NCBI GenBank assembly: GCA_964251965.1
Contig: CAXULQ010000010.1
Coordinates: forward strand, 1-64,000
Direction of reading: 5' to 3'
Origin: Mucilaginibacter_A sp964251965
Lineage (GTDB): Bacteria; Bacteroidota; Bacteroidia; Sphingobacteriales; Sphingobacteriaceae
Length of the DNA: 64,000 nt
A program made the position numbers and the translations under genes. Every line of letters begins with the position of its first letter. The first letter of the stretch is position 1. The notes under the pieces were generated by a model, which was given only the letters and a program-made list of their open reading frames with translations, had not been told where the DNA came from and searched no databases. Positions 8,480-17,260 of the stretch are shown piece after piece.

Positions 8480-10396
8480 ATGAAAAAAAACACTTGTAAA
8501 AGAAGCATTGGCTTCTTGTTCCTAATTTTTTTGGCTTGTAGTGGCCATGCGCAATCCTTGTCAGAAAAAGTAGCAATAACAGCCATGAAAGTTTGGCCGG
8601 ATACCAGTTCGACCAAATTTGCCAAATGGTCTTACGATCAGGGCGTTTTACTGGAAGGAATGGCTGGTGTTTGGAAACGGACAGCTAACGCAGAATATTA
8701 CCGTTATATCCAGAAAAGCATTGACAAATTAGTTGATAAAGACGGAAAAATAACAGGTTATAAGCAGGAAGATTTTAACATAGATAACATCAAAACAGGC
8801 CGTTCTTTGCTGCTGCTTTACCGCGTAACCAGCCAGGAAAAATATTACAAAGCGTTAAGCCAGTTGCGCGAGCAGTTAAAAGGCCAGCCGCGCACTTCCG
8901 AAGGAGGTTTTTGGCATAAAAAAGTTTATCCTAACCAAATGTGGCTGGATGGTTTGTACATGGGCGAACCTTTTTACGCAGAATATGCCGCCACTTTTGA
9001 TGAACCTACGGGTTTTGACGACATCGCCAAACAGTTTATTTTGATGGAAAAACATTCGCGCGACCCAAAAACGGGTTTACTTTATCACGGCTGGGACGAA
9101 TCCAAACAACAAAAATGGGCAAATAAAACAACCGGGACTTCACCCAACTTTTGGGGACGGGCAATGGGTTGGTACGGAATGGCTTTGGTTGATGTGCTGG
9201 AATATCTCCCGGAAAATCATCCGCAGCGAAAAGCTTTGCTAGATATTTTAAACCGTTTTGCGGTTGCTGTTCAAAAATATGAAGACCCAAAATCGGGCGT
9301 TTGGTACCAGGTTTTGGATAAAGCGAACGAAAAAGGAAATTACTTAGAATCTTCTGCTTCCAGCATGTTTGTTTATACGTTGGCAAAAGGAACGCGTTTA
9401 GGTTATCTCCCGGAAAAATTTAAAGCAGTTGCCAAAAAAGGTTATGACGGAACCGTTAAGGAATTTATCGAAACAGATGCCAGCGGAAATACCAATTTAA
9501 AAGGAACGGTTGCCGTAGCTGGTTTGGGCGGAAACCCGTACCGCGATGGTAGTTTTGAATATTACACGAAAGAAAAAGTGGTAACCAACGACCCGAAAGG
9601 CGTTGGCGCGTTTATACAAGCTGCAAATGAAATGCAACTGGCAGAAATTCCGAAACCAGGCAAAGGACAAACCGTGATGCTGGATTCCTATTTCAATAAT
9701 GAACACATGAAAAATGCGGCTGGCCAGACAATCTCTTTTCATTACAAATGGGACGAGATGGACAATAACGGTTTTTACTTCTTTAAAAGTGCCTTCAATT
9801 ATCGCGGCGTAAAAACAGAAACTTTAAATGCTGCACCCAATCTACAAAACCTAAAAAACGCTAATATTTACATTATTGTTGATCCGGATACGCAAAAAGA
9901 AACGGACAAACCCAATTATGTAAACCAGCAGGATGCAACAGCGATAGCAGAATGGGTAAAAGCTGGCGGCGTTTTGATTTTATTGGCGAACGATGTTGGC
10001 AATTGCGATTTGGAGCATTTAAATATTTTGGCCGGAAAATTTGGGATTCAATTTAATGAAGATAGTCGGAATAAAGTAACGACTGATTTAACAACGGGAG
10101 ATTTCCAATTGCCGGCTACCGATCCGATTTTTAAAACCGGCAAAAAGGTTCACATCAAAGAAATTTCAACTTTAAAACTTACGCCGCCTGCGGTTGCTTC
10201 TTTTACCGATGGAAAAGATGTAATTATCGCAACAGCAAAATATGGCAAAGGGGCTGTTTTTGCCGTTGGCGATCCGTGGTTTTATGATGAATATACGGAT
10301 GGCAGAAAGATTCCTGCAGATTATCAAAATTATGAAGCCTGCCAGGATTTAATAAACTGGGCGATCAAACAGGTTCCTCCTACAAAATCTAAATAA
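8480..10396 (+). CDS. Secreted GH105 unsaturated rhamnogalacturonyl/glucuronyl hydrolase with C-terminal DUF4350-like domain
   Basis: A 638-residue protein; start is the ATG at 8480, just after an in-frame TTG. It has a signal peptide ending near HAQS. Residues about 30-390 are the alpha/alpha-barrel of GH105/GH88 (YteR-like), with the acidic active-site motif MWLDGLYMG (Asp157). These enzymes remove the 4,5-unsaturated uronic acid left by pectate or rhamnogalacturonan lyases. Residues about 395-635 form a second alpha/beta domain resembling the DUF4350/ThuA-like glutamine-amidotransferase fold (IYIIVDPD, GGVLILLANDVGN, VFAVGDPWFYDEY). It leads the pectin/uronate locus. A repeat copy is translated as KRSI in the signal peptide. 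Confidence 0.9.
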   Translation: MKKNTCKRSIGFLFLIFLACSGHAQSLSEKVAITAMKVWPDTSSTKFAKWSYDQGVLLEGMAGVWKRTANAEYYRYIQKSIDKLVDKDGKITGYKQEDFNIDNIKTGRSLLLLYRVTSQEKYYKALSQLREQLKGQPRTSEGGFWHKKVYPNQMWLDGLYMGEPFYAEYAATFDEPTGFDDIAKQFILMEKHSRDPKTGLLYHGWDESKQQKWANKTTGTSPNFWGRAMGWYGMALVDVLEYLPENHPQRKALLDILNRFAVAVQKYEDPKSGVWYQVLDKANEKGNYLESSASSMFVYTLAKGTRLGYLPEKFKAVAKKGYDGTVKEFIETDASGNTNLKGTVAVAGLGGNPYRDGSFEYYTKEKVVTNDPKGVGAFIQAANEMQLAEIPKPGKGQTVMLDSYFNNEHMKNAAGQTISFHYKWDEMDNNGFYFFKSAFNYRGVKTETLNAAPNLQNLKNANIYIIVDPDTQKETDKPNYVNQQDATAIAEWVKAGGVLILLANDVGNCDLEHLNILAGKFGIQFNEDSRNKVTTDLTTGDFQLPATDPIFKTGKKVHIKEISTLKLTPPAVASFTDGKDVIIATAKYGKGAVFAVGDPWFYDEYTDGRKIPADYQNYEACQDLINWAIKQVPPTKSK

Positions 10397-10403
10397 TAAG
10401 CTG

Positions 10404-10760
10404 ATGTACAGATGCTTCTTTTACCTGTGTTTTTTTATCGCCGCTAATTTTATGGTGGTAAAAGAAGCATCGGCACAAAAACAATTGGTGGTTAATGCGG
10501 ACGGAAAAGGAGATTTTAAAACGATACAAGCAACGATTAATAGTTTGCCGGATTCTTCCAATGCGCCAATTTATCAGGCTGAAACTTCTAAAGGTGTACA
10601 ATGGGGAAACCGATGTTACTTTTACAACTGCCACAATTTGGGCGGAGATTATAATTGGCTTAAAAATAACTTGGCAGCTGCAGAAGACGCACCTTCGCCA
10701 CAAATAATTACGGCGAATTGGGCATTCGATCATCAATGGGAACCCTTAAAAAGCGACTAA
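10404..10760 (+). pseudogene. Internally deleted pectinesterase (CE8) remnant, reading frame intact
   Basis: The 118-residue open frame has a signal peptide (ending KEASAQ) followed by LVVNADGKGDFKTIQATINS, the beginning of a CE8 pectin methylesterase. After NSLPDSSNAP it jumps to a segment with GGDYNWLKNNL and ITANWAFDHQW that resembles the C-terminal end of Bacteroidota pectinesterases. Normal enzymes have about 300 or more residues; the catalytic Gln-Asp-Asp/Arg core is absent. The simplest reading is an in-frame internal deletion joining about 30 N-terminal mature residues to about 60 C-terminal ones. It follows GH105 by seven bases, which fits the pectin context. The N-terminal match is firm; the C-terminal assignment is less so. 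Confidence 0.7.
10412..10470. repeat. Inverted pair of the dispersed 12-mer inside the pectinesterase signal peptide
   Basis: ATGCTTCTTTTA (10412-10423) and TAAAAGAAGCAT (10459-10470) are exact inverse copies separated by 35 bases. They encode CFFYL near the N-terminus and VKEAS at the cleavage site. The arrangement copies that seen at 8285-8330. Confidence 0.8.
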
Positions 10761-11020
10761 ATTTAATGGATAAAAACAGTATCGGCTAAATTTACAGATA
10801 GCGCAGTACGGTATTTTTTTGGATACTGTTTAAAAAATTGATACTTTTCAGATATTCAATAACCTAACCGGCATATTTAAATAATACAAAACTTTGGGGA
10901 ACAGATTTAACTTTATTTTCTGGCTTTTTATGGGCTGTACGGCATGGTTTCACTATGATATGCAATGATGCAGTTTTGAAGGCAATGGGGGATTTATCTT
11001 CAAAATAATAAAATTTAAAC

Positions 11021-12652
11021 ATGAAACAGCAGATATTGAAAGTAAACCCAAATGATAACGTAATTGTGGCCTTAACAGATTTGCCGCAAGGTTCGGTAGT
11101 TACTTACGATAATCAACAATATATATTAACGGATAACGTGCAGGCCAAACACAAATTCGCCGCGCAGGATTTCCAGCAGAATGACGACATTATTATGTAC
11201 GGCGTTTTGGTTGGCAAAGCACAAAATTTTATTCCGGCCGGCGGATTGCTGACCACCAAAAATATTCATCATGCAGCAAATGATTTTTTTATTGGCGAAC
11301 GACATACCGAATGGAACAAACCGGACATCAGCAAATTTGCAAACCGTGCTTTTTACGGTTTTCAGCGTTCTGATGGCAGCGTGGGCACCGCCAATTACTG
11401 GCTGGTAATCCCAATGGTTTTTTGTGAGAATCGGAATTTAGATGTTTTAGAAGAAGCTTTGATTACGCCTTTAGGTTACGGCCGGAATAAAGTTTATGCT
11501 AACCAAGCGCAGGAACTCATCAAAATGTATAAATCCGGCAGCCATGTTACCCAGATTTTAAACGCAGAAATGCCTTATACAGAATTAGTTGCCAAGCAGG
11601 AACGTTTATTCCCGAATGTGGATGGCATCAAGTTTTTGGTGCACAACGGCGGTTGCGGAGGTACGCGGCAAGATGCGCAGGCACTTTGCGGTTTGCTGGC
11701 CGGTTACATTACGCATCCGAATGTTGCCGGTGCAACGGTTTTAAGTTTAGGTTGCCAAAATGCACAGGTTTCAATTCTGGAAGAAGAAATTAAAAAACGT
11801 TCACAGTTATTTGATAAACCGTTTTTCGTGCTGGAACAACAAAAAGTTGGAACCGAAGCTGATTTGCTTTCTTTAGCCATCAAGCAAACTTTTGCGGGAC
11901 TTGTTTTAGCCAATAAAAATACACGTCAGCCTGCGCCAATCAGTAAAATTTGTATTGGTTTGGAGTGTGGCGGTTCGGATGGTTTTTCGGAAATTTCTGC
12001 AAATCCGGCTATTGGTTACACTTCCGATTTACTGATTGCAGCTGGTGGTTCAGTTATTTTGGCCGAGTTTCCGGAGTTGTGCGGCGTAGAGCAAAACATG
12101 AGCGACCGTTGTGTGGAAACAGAAGATGCCGAGCGTTTTTCGTACCTGATGCGTACGTATAATGATCGCGCAAAAGCAGTCGGTTCAGGTTTCGACATGA
12201 ATCCTTCGCCCGGAAATATCAAAGATGGTTTGATTACGGATGCAATCAAATCTGCTGGAGCGGCTAAAAAAGGCGGAACATCGCCGGTGGTAGAAGTATT
12301 GGATTATCCTGAAAAAGTAACAAAACCCGGATTAAATTTATTGTGTACGCCGGGAAATGATGTAGAATCGACCACGGCAGAAGTTGCTTCCGGTGCCAAC
12401 GTGGTTTTATTTACAACGGGTCTGGGCACGCCGACGGGAAATCCGGTTACGCCGGTGGTTAAAATCTCCAGCAATACTAAATTGTACAATAAAATGCGCG
12501 ATATCATCGACATCAATACCGGAACGGTGATTGAAGGCGAGGAAACCATCGAACAAGCCGGTGAACGTATTTTAGATTACGTCATCCGTGTAGCCAGCGG
12601 CGAAGTTGAAGTTAGTGCCGTGCGCCACGGTCAGGACGATTTTATTCCCTAG
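11021..12652 (+). CDS. uxaA: Altronate dehydratase
   Basis: A 543-residue protein of normal UxaA length. The N-terminal SAF-like domain (about 1-95) is followed by the large UxaA domain. Conserved elements include GFQRSDGSVGTANYWLV, HNGGCGGTR, LGCQNAQ and IGLECGGSDGFS, whose Cys and His residues are probable metal ligands. It dehydrates D-altronate to 2-keto-3-deoxy-D-gluconate. It opens the run uxaA-uxaC-kdgK-eda-exuT-gapN on the plus strand. The 260-base gap upstream contains a TAAAAACAGTAT copy at 10771-10782 and probably the promoter, which I could not define. Confidence 0.95.
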   Translation: MKQQILKVNPNDNVIVALTDLPQGSVVTYDNQQYILTDNVQAKHKFAAQDFQQNDDIIMYGVLVGKAQNFIPAGGLLTTKNIHHAANDFFIGERHTEWNKPDISKFANRAFYGFQRSDGSVGTANYWLVIPMVFCENRNLDVLEEALITPLGYGRNKVYANQAQELIKMYKSGSHVTQILNAEMPYTELVAKQERLFPNVDGIKFLVHNGGCGGTRQDAQALCGLLAGYITHPNVAGATVLSLGCQNAQVSILEEEIKKRSQLFDKPFFVLEQQKVGTEADLLSLAIKQTFAGLVLANKNTRQPAPISKICIGLECGGSDGFSEISANPAIGYTSDLLIAAGGSVILAEFPELCGVEQNMSDRCVETEDAERFSYLMRTYNDRAKAVGSGFDMNPSPGNIKDGLITDAIKSAGAAKKGGTSPVVEVLDYPEKVTKPGLNLLCTPGNDVESTTAEVASGANVVLFTTGLGTPTGNPVTPVVKISSNTKLYNKMRDIIDINTGTVIEGEETIEQAGERILDYVIRVASGEVEVSAVRHGQDDFIP

Positions 12653-12667
12653 AAACGCGGCGTTTCT
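12651..12667. terminator. Short perfect palindrome at the uxaA stop codon
   Basis: AGAAACGCGGCGTTTCT is an exact 8+1+8 palindrome overlapping the stop codon and followed by TTTA. With a realistic loop the stem is only six pairs, so it could be a weak terminator, an mRNA-processing site or nothing. A repeat copy follows at 12680-12691. Confidence 0.35.
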
Positions 12668-12739
12668 TTATAAATTGCCATGCTTCTTTTATCACCCAAA
12701 AATTGAATTTAAGCTGATCATCAGCATCAAAATAGAACA

Positions 12740-14140
12740 ATGAAACCTTTTTTAAACGATCATTTCCTCCTGCAAACCCCAACGGCACAAAAGTTATATC
12801 ACGATTTTGCTGAAAAGCTGCCGATCATAGATTACCATAATCATTTGCCGCCAGATCAAATTGCGGGAAACATCAACTTTAAAAACTTAACGCAGGTTTG
12901 GCTTTACGGCGATCATTACAAGTGGCGCGCCATGCGAACCAACGGCATCAATGAAGATTTTATCACCGGCCAAAAAAGCGATTACGAAAAGTTTGAAAAA
13001 TGGGCAGCAACCGTTCCGTACACGTTGCGCAACCCGCTTTACCACTGGACGCATCTGGAGCTGCAACGTTATTTTGGCATCCACGATTTATTATCGGTAA
13101 AAACAGCACAAAGCATTTACGATAACGCCACAGCACAATTGCAAACGCCGGAATATTCGGTGCAGGGTTTATTGCAGAAAATGAACGTGGAAACGGTTTG
13201 TACGACGGATGATCCGCTGGATAATTTAGCTTTTCATCAGCAATTAAAACAAGAAGGTGGAACGGTAAAAATGTTGCCGGCATTTCGTCCGGATAAGGCG
13301 ATGAACCCGGATGATTTGGAAGTTTTGAATGTTTATATTAATAAGCTGGAAGAAGTAACCAATATTTCTGTTGATAGTTACGATGCTTATTTATCAGCTT
13401 TAAAATCCCGTCATGATTATTTTGCAAAGAATGGCTGCAAGGTTTCAGATCATGGTTTAGAACAGGTTTATGCCGAGGATTATACCGAAGAAGAGATCAG
13501 AAATATCTTCCAAAAAATACGTGCTAAAAGAAGCATCACGTTAGAAGAAAACTTGAAATTTAAATCGGCTTTATTGTTTGAATTTGCGGTTTGGGATCAC
13601 GAAAAAGGCTGGGTGCAGCAATATCATTTGGGCGCGCTGCGGAACAATAATGCGCGGATGCTGAAACAATTGGGGCCAGATACGGGCTGGGATTCGATTG
13701 GGGATTTTAGTCAGGGACGGCAGATTTCCAAATTTTTGAACCGGTTGGATTCGGAAGACCGGCTCGCAAAAACGATTTTATACAACTTAAATCCGGCCGA
13801 TAACGAATTGATGGCCACGATGATCGGCAATTATAACGATGGTTCGGTTGCCGGAAAAGTACAGTTTGGTTCGGCTTGGTGGTTTTTAGATCAGAAAGAT
13901 GGCATGACGAAGCAGATCAACGCGTTATCAAACATGGGCTTAATCAGCAAATTTGTTGGAATGCTGACCGATTCGCGCAGCTTTTTATCTTTCCCTCGCC
14001 ACGAATATTTCCGCAGATTGTTGTGTAATTTATTTGGCGAAGATGTAGAAAACGGCGAATTGCCTAATGATATGGAACTGATTGGCAAGATCGTTTCAGA
14101 TATTTGCTATTACAACGCCAAAAATTATTTTAACTTTTAA
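12740..14140 (+). CDS. uxaC: Glucuronate/galacturonate isomerase
   Basis: A 466-residue protein, the usual UxaC length. The amidohydrolase-fold signature IIDYHNHLPPDQIA supplies the HxH metal-binding pair near residues 33-37. Later conserved parts include TTDDPLD and FGSAWWFLDQKDGM. It converts D-galacturonate to D-tagaturonate, or D-glucuronate to D-fructuronate. It lies one base upstream of kdgK, so the two are surely co-transcribed. The 87-base gap to uxaA holds a palindrome and a repeat copy, so partial readthrough is possible. A second repeat copy is translated as KRSI at 13525-13536. Confidence 0.96.
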   Translation: MKPFLNDHFLLQTPTAQKLYHDFAEKLPIIDYHNHLPPDQIAGNINFKNLTQVWLYGDHYKWRAMRTNGINEDFITGQKSDYEKFEKWAATVPYTLRNPLYHWTHLELQRYFGIHDLLSVKTAQSIYDNATAQLQTPEYSVQGLLQKMNVETVCTTDDPLDNLAFHQQLKQEGGTVKMLPAFRPDKAMNPDDLEVLNVYINKLEEVTNISVDSYDAYLSALKSRHDYFAKNGCKVSDHGLEQVYAEDYTEEEIRNIFQKIRAKRSITLEENLKFKSALLFEFAVWDHEKGWVQQYHLGALRNNNARMLKQLGPDTGWDSIGDFSQGRQISKFLNRLDSEDRLAKTILYNLNPADNELMATMIGNYNDGSVAGKVQFGSAWWFLDQKDGMTKQINALSNMGLISKFVGMLTDSRSFLSFPRHEYFRRLLCNLFGEDVENGELPNDMELIGKIVSDICYYNAKNYFNF

Positions 14141-14141
14141 G

Positions 14142-15155
14142 ATGAGCAAAATACTCAGTTTTGGCGAATTGCTGCTGCGGATTTGTCCGGACACGGAAGG
14201 CAATTGGCTCAAAGAAAATTCCTTGCCATTTTATGTTGGCGGTGCCGAATTAAATGTGGCTACAGCTTTGGCTATTTGGGATTTGCCTTCAGCCTATTTA
14301 ACTGCTTTACCGGAAAATATGTTATCGGAACAGATCCTACAATATTTACAAGCTAAAAAAGTAGATACTTCGGCAGTAGTTTTTCAAGGAAATCGGATCG
14401 GTACATATTATCTCCCGAAAGGAAAAGATTTAAAAAATGCCGGTGTTATTTACGACCGTAATTATTCGGCTTTTGCAGAACTTCAACCCAAAACTATTGA
14501 TTGGGATGCTGTTTTTGAAGATGTTTCCTGGTTTCATTTCAGTGCAATTTGTCCGGCTATTAACCAAAACGTAGCTGATGTTTGCGAAGAAGCTTTGAAA
14601 GTGGCTTCCGAAAAAAATATTTTCATTTCTTTGGATTTGAATTACCGCGCCAAGTTATGGAAGTACGGTAAGCAGCCAATCGAAATTATGCCAAACCTCG
14701 CCAAATATTGTGATTTGATTATGGGGAATATTTGGGCTGCCAACCAAATGCTGGGAACGGACGTAGATGAAAATATCCACGAAATCAGCACGAAAGAAAA
14801 CTATTTAAATCATGCGGTAAAAACTTCGGAAGCGATTATTAAATCTTGTCCAAAGTGTAAATATGTGGCTAATACTTTCCGTTTCGGCGATCCTGGAATT
14901 GAATATTATTCGACTGTTTTTACCGATGGAAAACTGGAGGTTTCGCAGGAATATACCACAGAAAAAATTGTTGATAAAGTGGGCAGCGGAGATTGTTTTA
15001 TGGCCGGTTTGATTTACGGTTTGTACAAAAAACTGCCGGTAAAAGAAGCATTGGAGTTTGCAACGGCTGCAGCTTACGGCAAATTATTTATCGAAAGCGA
15101 TGCGACCACGATGAGCGTAGAGGAAGTAAAAAAGATGATCAAAAATGAGCAGTAA
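14142..15155 (+). CDS. kdgK: 2-keto-3-deoxygluconate kinase (PfkB family)
   Basis: A 337-residue protein when started at MSKILSFGELLLR; a longer in-frame reading would run back into uxaC and is not likely. The PfkB fold is shown by GGAELNVATALA near the N-terminus and the anion-hole/catalytic motif DKVGSGDCFMAGLIYG near residue 280, with its Asp as catalytic base. It phosphorylates KDG to KDPG. The start is one base after uxaC, and the gene overlaps eda by 11 bases. The motif is translated as VKEAL near residue 302. Confidence 0.94.
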   Translation: MSKILSFGELLLRICPDTEGNWLKENSLPFYVGGAELNVATALAIWDLPSAYLTALPENMLSEQILQYLQAKKVDTSAVVFQGNRIGTYYLPKGKDLKNAGVIYDRNYSAFAELQPKTIDWDAVFEDVSWFHFSAICPAINQNVADVCEEALKVASEKNIFISLDLNYRAKLWKYGKQPIEIMPNLAKYCDLIMGNIWAANQMLGTDVDENIHEISTKENYLNHAVKTSEAIIKSCPKCKYVANTFRFGDPGIEYYSTVFTDGKLEVSQEYTTEKIVDKVGSGDCFMAGLIYGLYKKLPVKEALEFATAAAYGKLFIESDATTMSVEEVKKMIKNEQ

Positions 15156-15813
15156 AAAGCAAAATTCGCTTAATAAAATATTGAAACAAGGCACTTTGCC
15201 TTTGTTTTTTTATAAAGATGCGGAAGTGAGTTTGGAGATCACCAGAACACTTTACAAAGCCGGCGTGCGTGTTTTTGAATACACGAACCGCGGACCGGAA
15301 GCTTTAGAAAATTTCAAACTGATGCGGAAACTGGTTGATGAAGAAATGCCCGACTTGGAACTGGGCATCGGAACAATTAAGTCGGTAAAAGAAGCACAGG
15401 ATTTTCTGGCAGCCGGGGCAGATTTTTTGGTGAGTCCGATTGTCAATCCAAGCGTTGGACAAATGGCTTTGGAAGCAGATTTATTGTGGATTCCAGGTTG
15501 TATGACGCCGACGGAAATTTTTCTGGCGCAGGAAAACGAAGCTGCTTTGATCAAACTTTTCCCGGCAAATATTTTGGGCGAAGCTTTTTTATCGTCCATA
15601 AAAGAACTGTTTGCTGGTCAGCTTTTTATTCCAACCGGCGGCGTAGAACTCACTAAAGAAAACATTACCGGCTGGTTTAAAGCTGGCGTAAGCGCAGTTG
15701 GTTTGGGCAGCAAGTTGATCAGCAAAAAAGTAATGGAAGGCAAATTGTATGTTGAACTTTTTTCGGCCACAAAAGAAGCACATGAATTAGTAAAAACCTG
15801 TAGATCAATATAA
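15145..15813 (+). CDS. eda: KDPG/KHG aldolase
   Basis: A 222-residue class I aldolase. EYTNRGPEA supplies the catalytic Glu region, VSPIVNP the central strand, and LIKLFPA the Schiff-base Lys. GVELTKENI and AVGLGSKL complete the phosphate-binding part. It cleaves KDPG to pyruvate and glyceraldehyde 3-phosphate. The 11-base overlap with kdgK and the 5-base gap to the transporter gene show one operon. Confidence 0.95.
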   Translation: MSSKKQNSLNKILKQGTLPLFFYKDAEVSLEITRTLYKAGVRVFEYTNRGPEALENFKLMRKLVDEEMPDLELGIGTIKSVKEAQDFLAAGADFLVSPIVNPSVGQMALEADLLWIPGCMTPTEIFLAQENEAALIKLFPANILGEAFLSSIKELFAGQLFIPTGGVELTKENITGWFKAGVSAVGLGSKLISKKVMEGKLYVELFSATKEAHELVKTCRSI

Positions 15814-15818
15814 ATAAA

Positions 15819-17189
15819 ATGGACAAGAAAATAGGTAAATACAGATGGACGATCTGTGCATTGTTGTTTTTTGCTACGACGATCAATTATTTAGACCGGC
15901 AGGTTTTAAGTTTGCTTTCGGGCAAACTGGAAGAAGAATTCCATTGGTCTAATACAGATTATGCCAATATTACGGCTGCTTTCCAGTTTATTTACGCTAT
16001 TTCCATGCTTTTTGCAGGCCGTTTAATTGATAAATTAGGCACCAAATGGGGTTATGCCATTGCAATTATCATCTGGTCTTTCGGGGCTATTTTACACGCC
16101 AAAGCCATCCCGATCGGCGGGGCAATTGCTTCTCTTTTTGAGGTGGTTGGCATTACCGGTTTATCGGTTTCTGTTTTAGGTTTTATTTTTTCGAGGGCAG
16201 TTTTAGGTTTTGGCGAATCCGGGAACTTCCCCGCAGCGATCAAAGCAACAGCCGAATATTTCCCTAAAAAAGAACGTTCGTTTGCCACCGGTATTTTTAA
16301 TTCCGGCGCAAACATTGGTGCTATTTTGGCACCGGCAACCGTGCCTTATATTGCTAAAATCTGGGGCTGGGAAACTGCTTTTTTAATTATCGGCGGTGCC
16401 GGTTTTTTGTGGCTGATCTTCTGGTTTATTTTTTATGACAAGCCGGAACAGCAAAAACGCTTATCTAAAGATGAGTTGGAATACATTTTACTGGATACCG
16501 ATGAAAAAGTAATCGTTCCGAGCGAATCTGAAACCGAGGCCAAAAAAGTTTCCTGGTTTAAGCTGCTCGGCTACAAACAAACCTGGGCTTTTACATTCGG
16601 TAAATTTATGACGGACGGCGTTTGGTGGTTTTTCCTTTTCTGGCTGCCCTCTTTTCTAAAAGCACAGTACGGGATGGAAGGTACGTCAATTTCTTTCCCG
16701 CTGTTTGTTTTATACAGCATGACCATGATCGGAAGTATCGGCGGCGGCTGGTTCCCGGCCTATTTCCTCAAAAAAGGTTATAATGCTTACGAAGGCCGGA
16801 TGAAAGCCATGATGATCATCGCCCTATTTCCGCTGGTAATTTTACTGGCGCAACCATTAGGGCATTATACTTATTGGGTTCCGGTAGTTTTAATTGGCAT
16901 TGGCGCATCGGCACATCAGGCCTGGTCGGCAAATATTTTCACTACTGTTTCGGATATGTTCCCTAAAAAAGCCATCGGTTCTATCATCGGTATCGGCGGA
17001 ATGGCCGGCGGGATTGGCGGCGTAATCGTATCCAAAGTTGGCGGTGCGTTTTTCGATCATTATAAAGCATTGGGCCACATCCAAACCGGTTATACCATTA
17101 TGTTTACCTTTTGCGCCATCGCTTATATTATTGCGTGGGCAGTTATGAAAACTTTGGTGCCCCGCTTTATGCCGATTAAAAACATTTAA
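15819..17189 (+). CDS. exuT: Hexuronate MFS transporter (ExuT-like)
   Basis: A 456-residue transporter with 12 predicted membrane segments. The N-terminal INYLDRQVLSLL and the loop after helix 2 (GRLIDKLGTKWGY) are typical of the anion:cation symporter (ACS) branch to which ExuT and GudP belong. FGESGNFPAAIKATAEYFPKKERS marks helix 4 and the following loop. Proton-driven uptake of galacturonate or glucuronate is inferred from the operon; sequence alone would not separate it from other sugar acid carriers. Confidence 0.9.
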   Translation: MDKKIGKYRWTICALLFFATTINYLDRQVLSLLSGKLEEEFHWSNTDYANITAAFQFIYAISMLFAGRLIDKLGTKWGYAIAIIIWSFGAILHAKAIPIGGAIASLFEVVGITGLSVSVLGFIFSRAVLGFGESGNFPAAIKATAEYFPKKERSFATGIFNSGANIGAILAPATVPYIAKIWGWETAFLIIGGAGFLWLIFWFIFYDKPEQQKRLSKDELEYILLDTDEKVIVPSESETEAKKVSWFKLLGYKQTWAFTFGKFMTDGVWWFFLFWLPSFLKAQYGMEGTSISFPLFVLYSMTMIGSIGGGWFPAYFLKKGYNAYEGRMKAMMIIALFPLVILLAQPLGHYTYWVPVVLIGIGASAHQAWSANIFTTVSDMFPKKAIGSIIGIGGMAGGIGGVIVSKVGGAFFDHYKALGHIQTGYTIMFTFCAIAYIIAWAVMKTLVPRFMPIKNI

Positions 17190-17260
17190 AACACGCCCCT
17201 GATTTTATCCTTGTAAAAGAAGCACGGGCTAAATTACTTTTATCATTTAACACAAATAAC

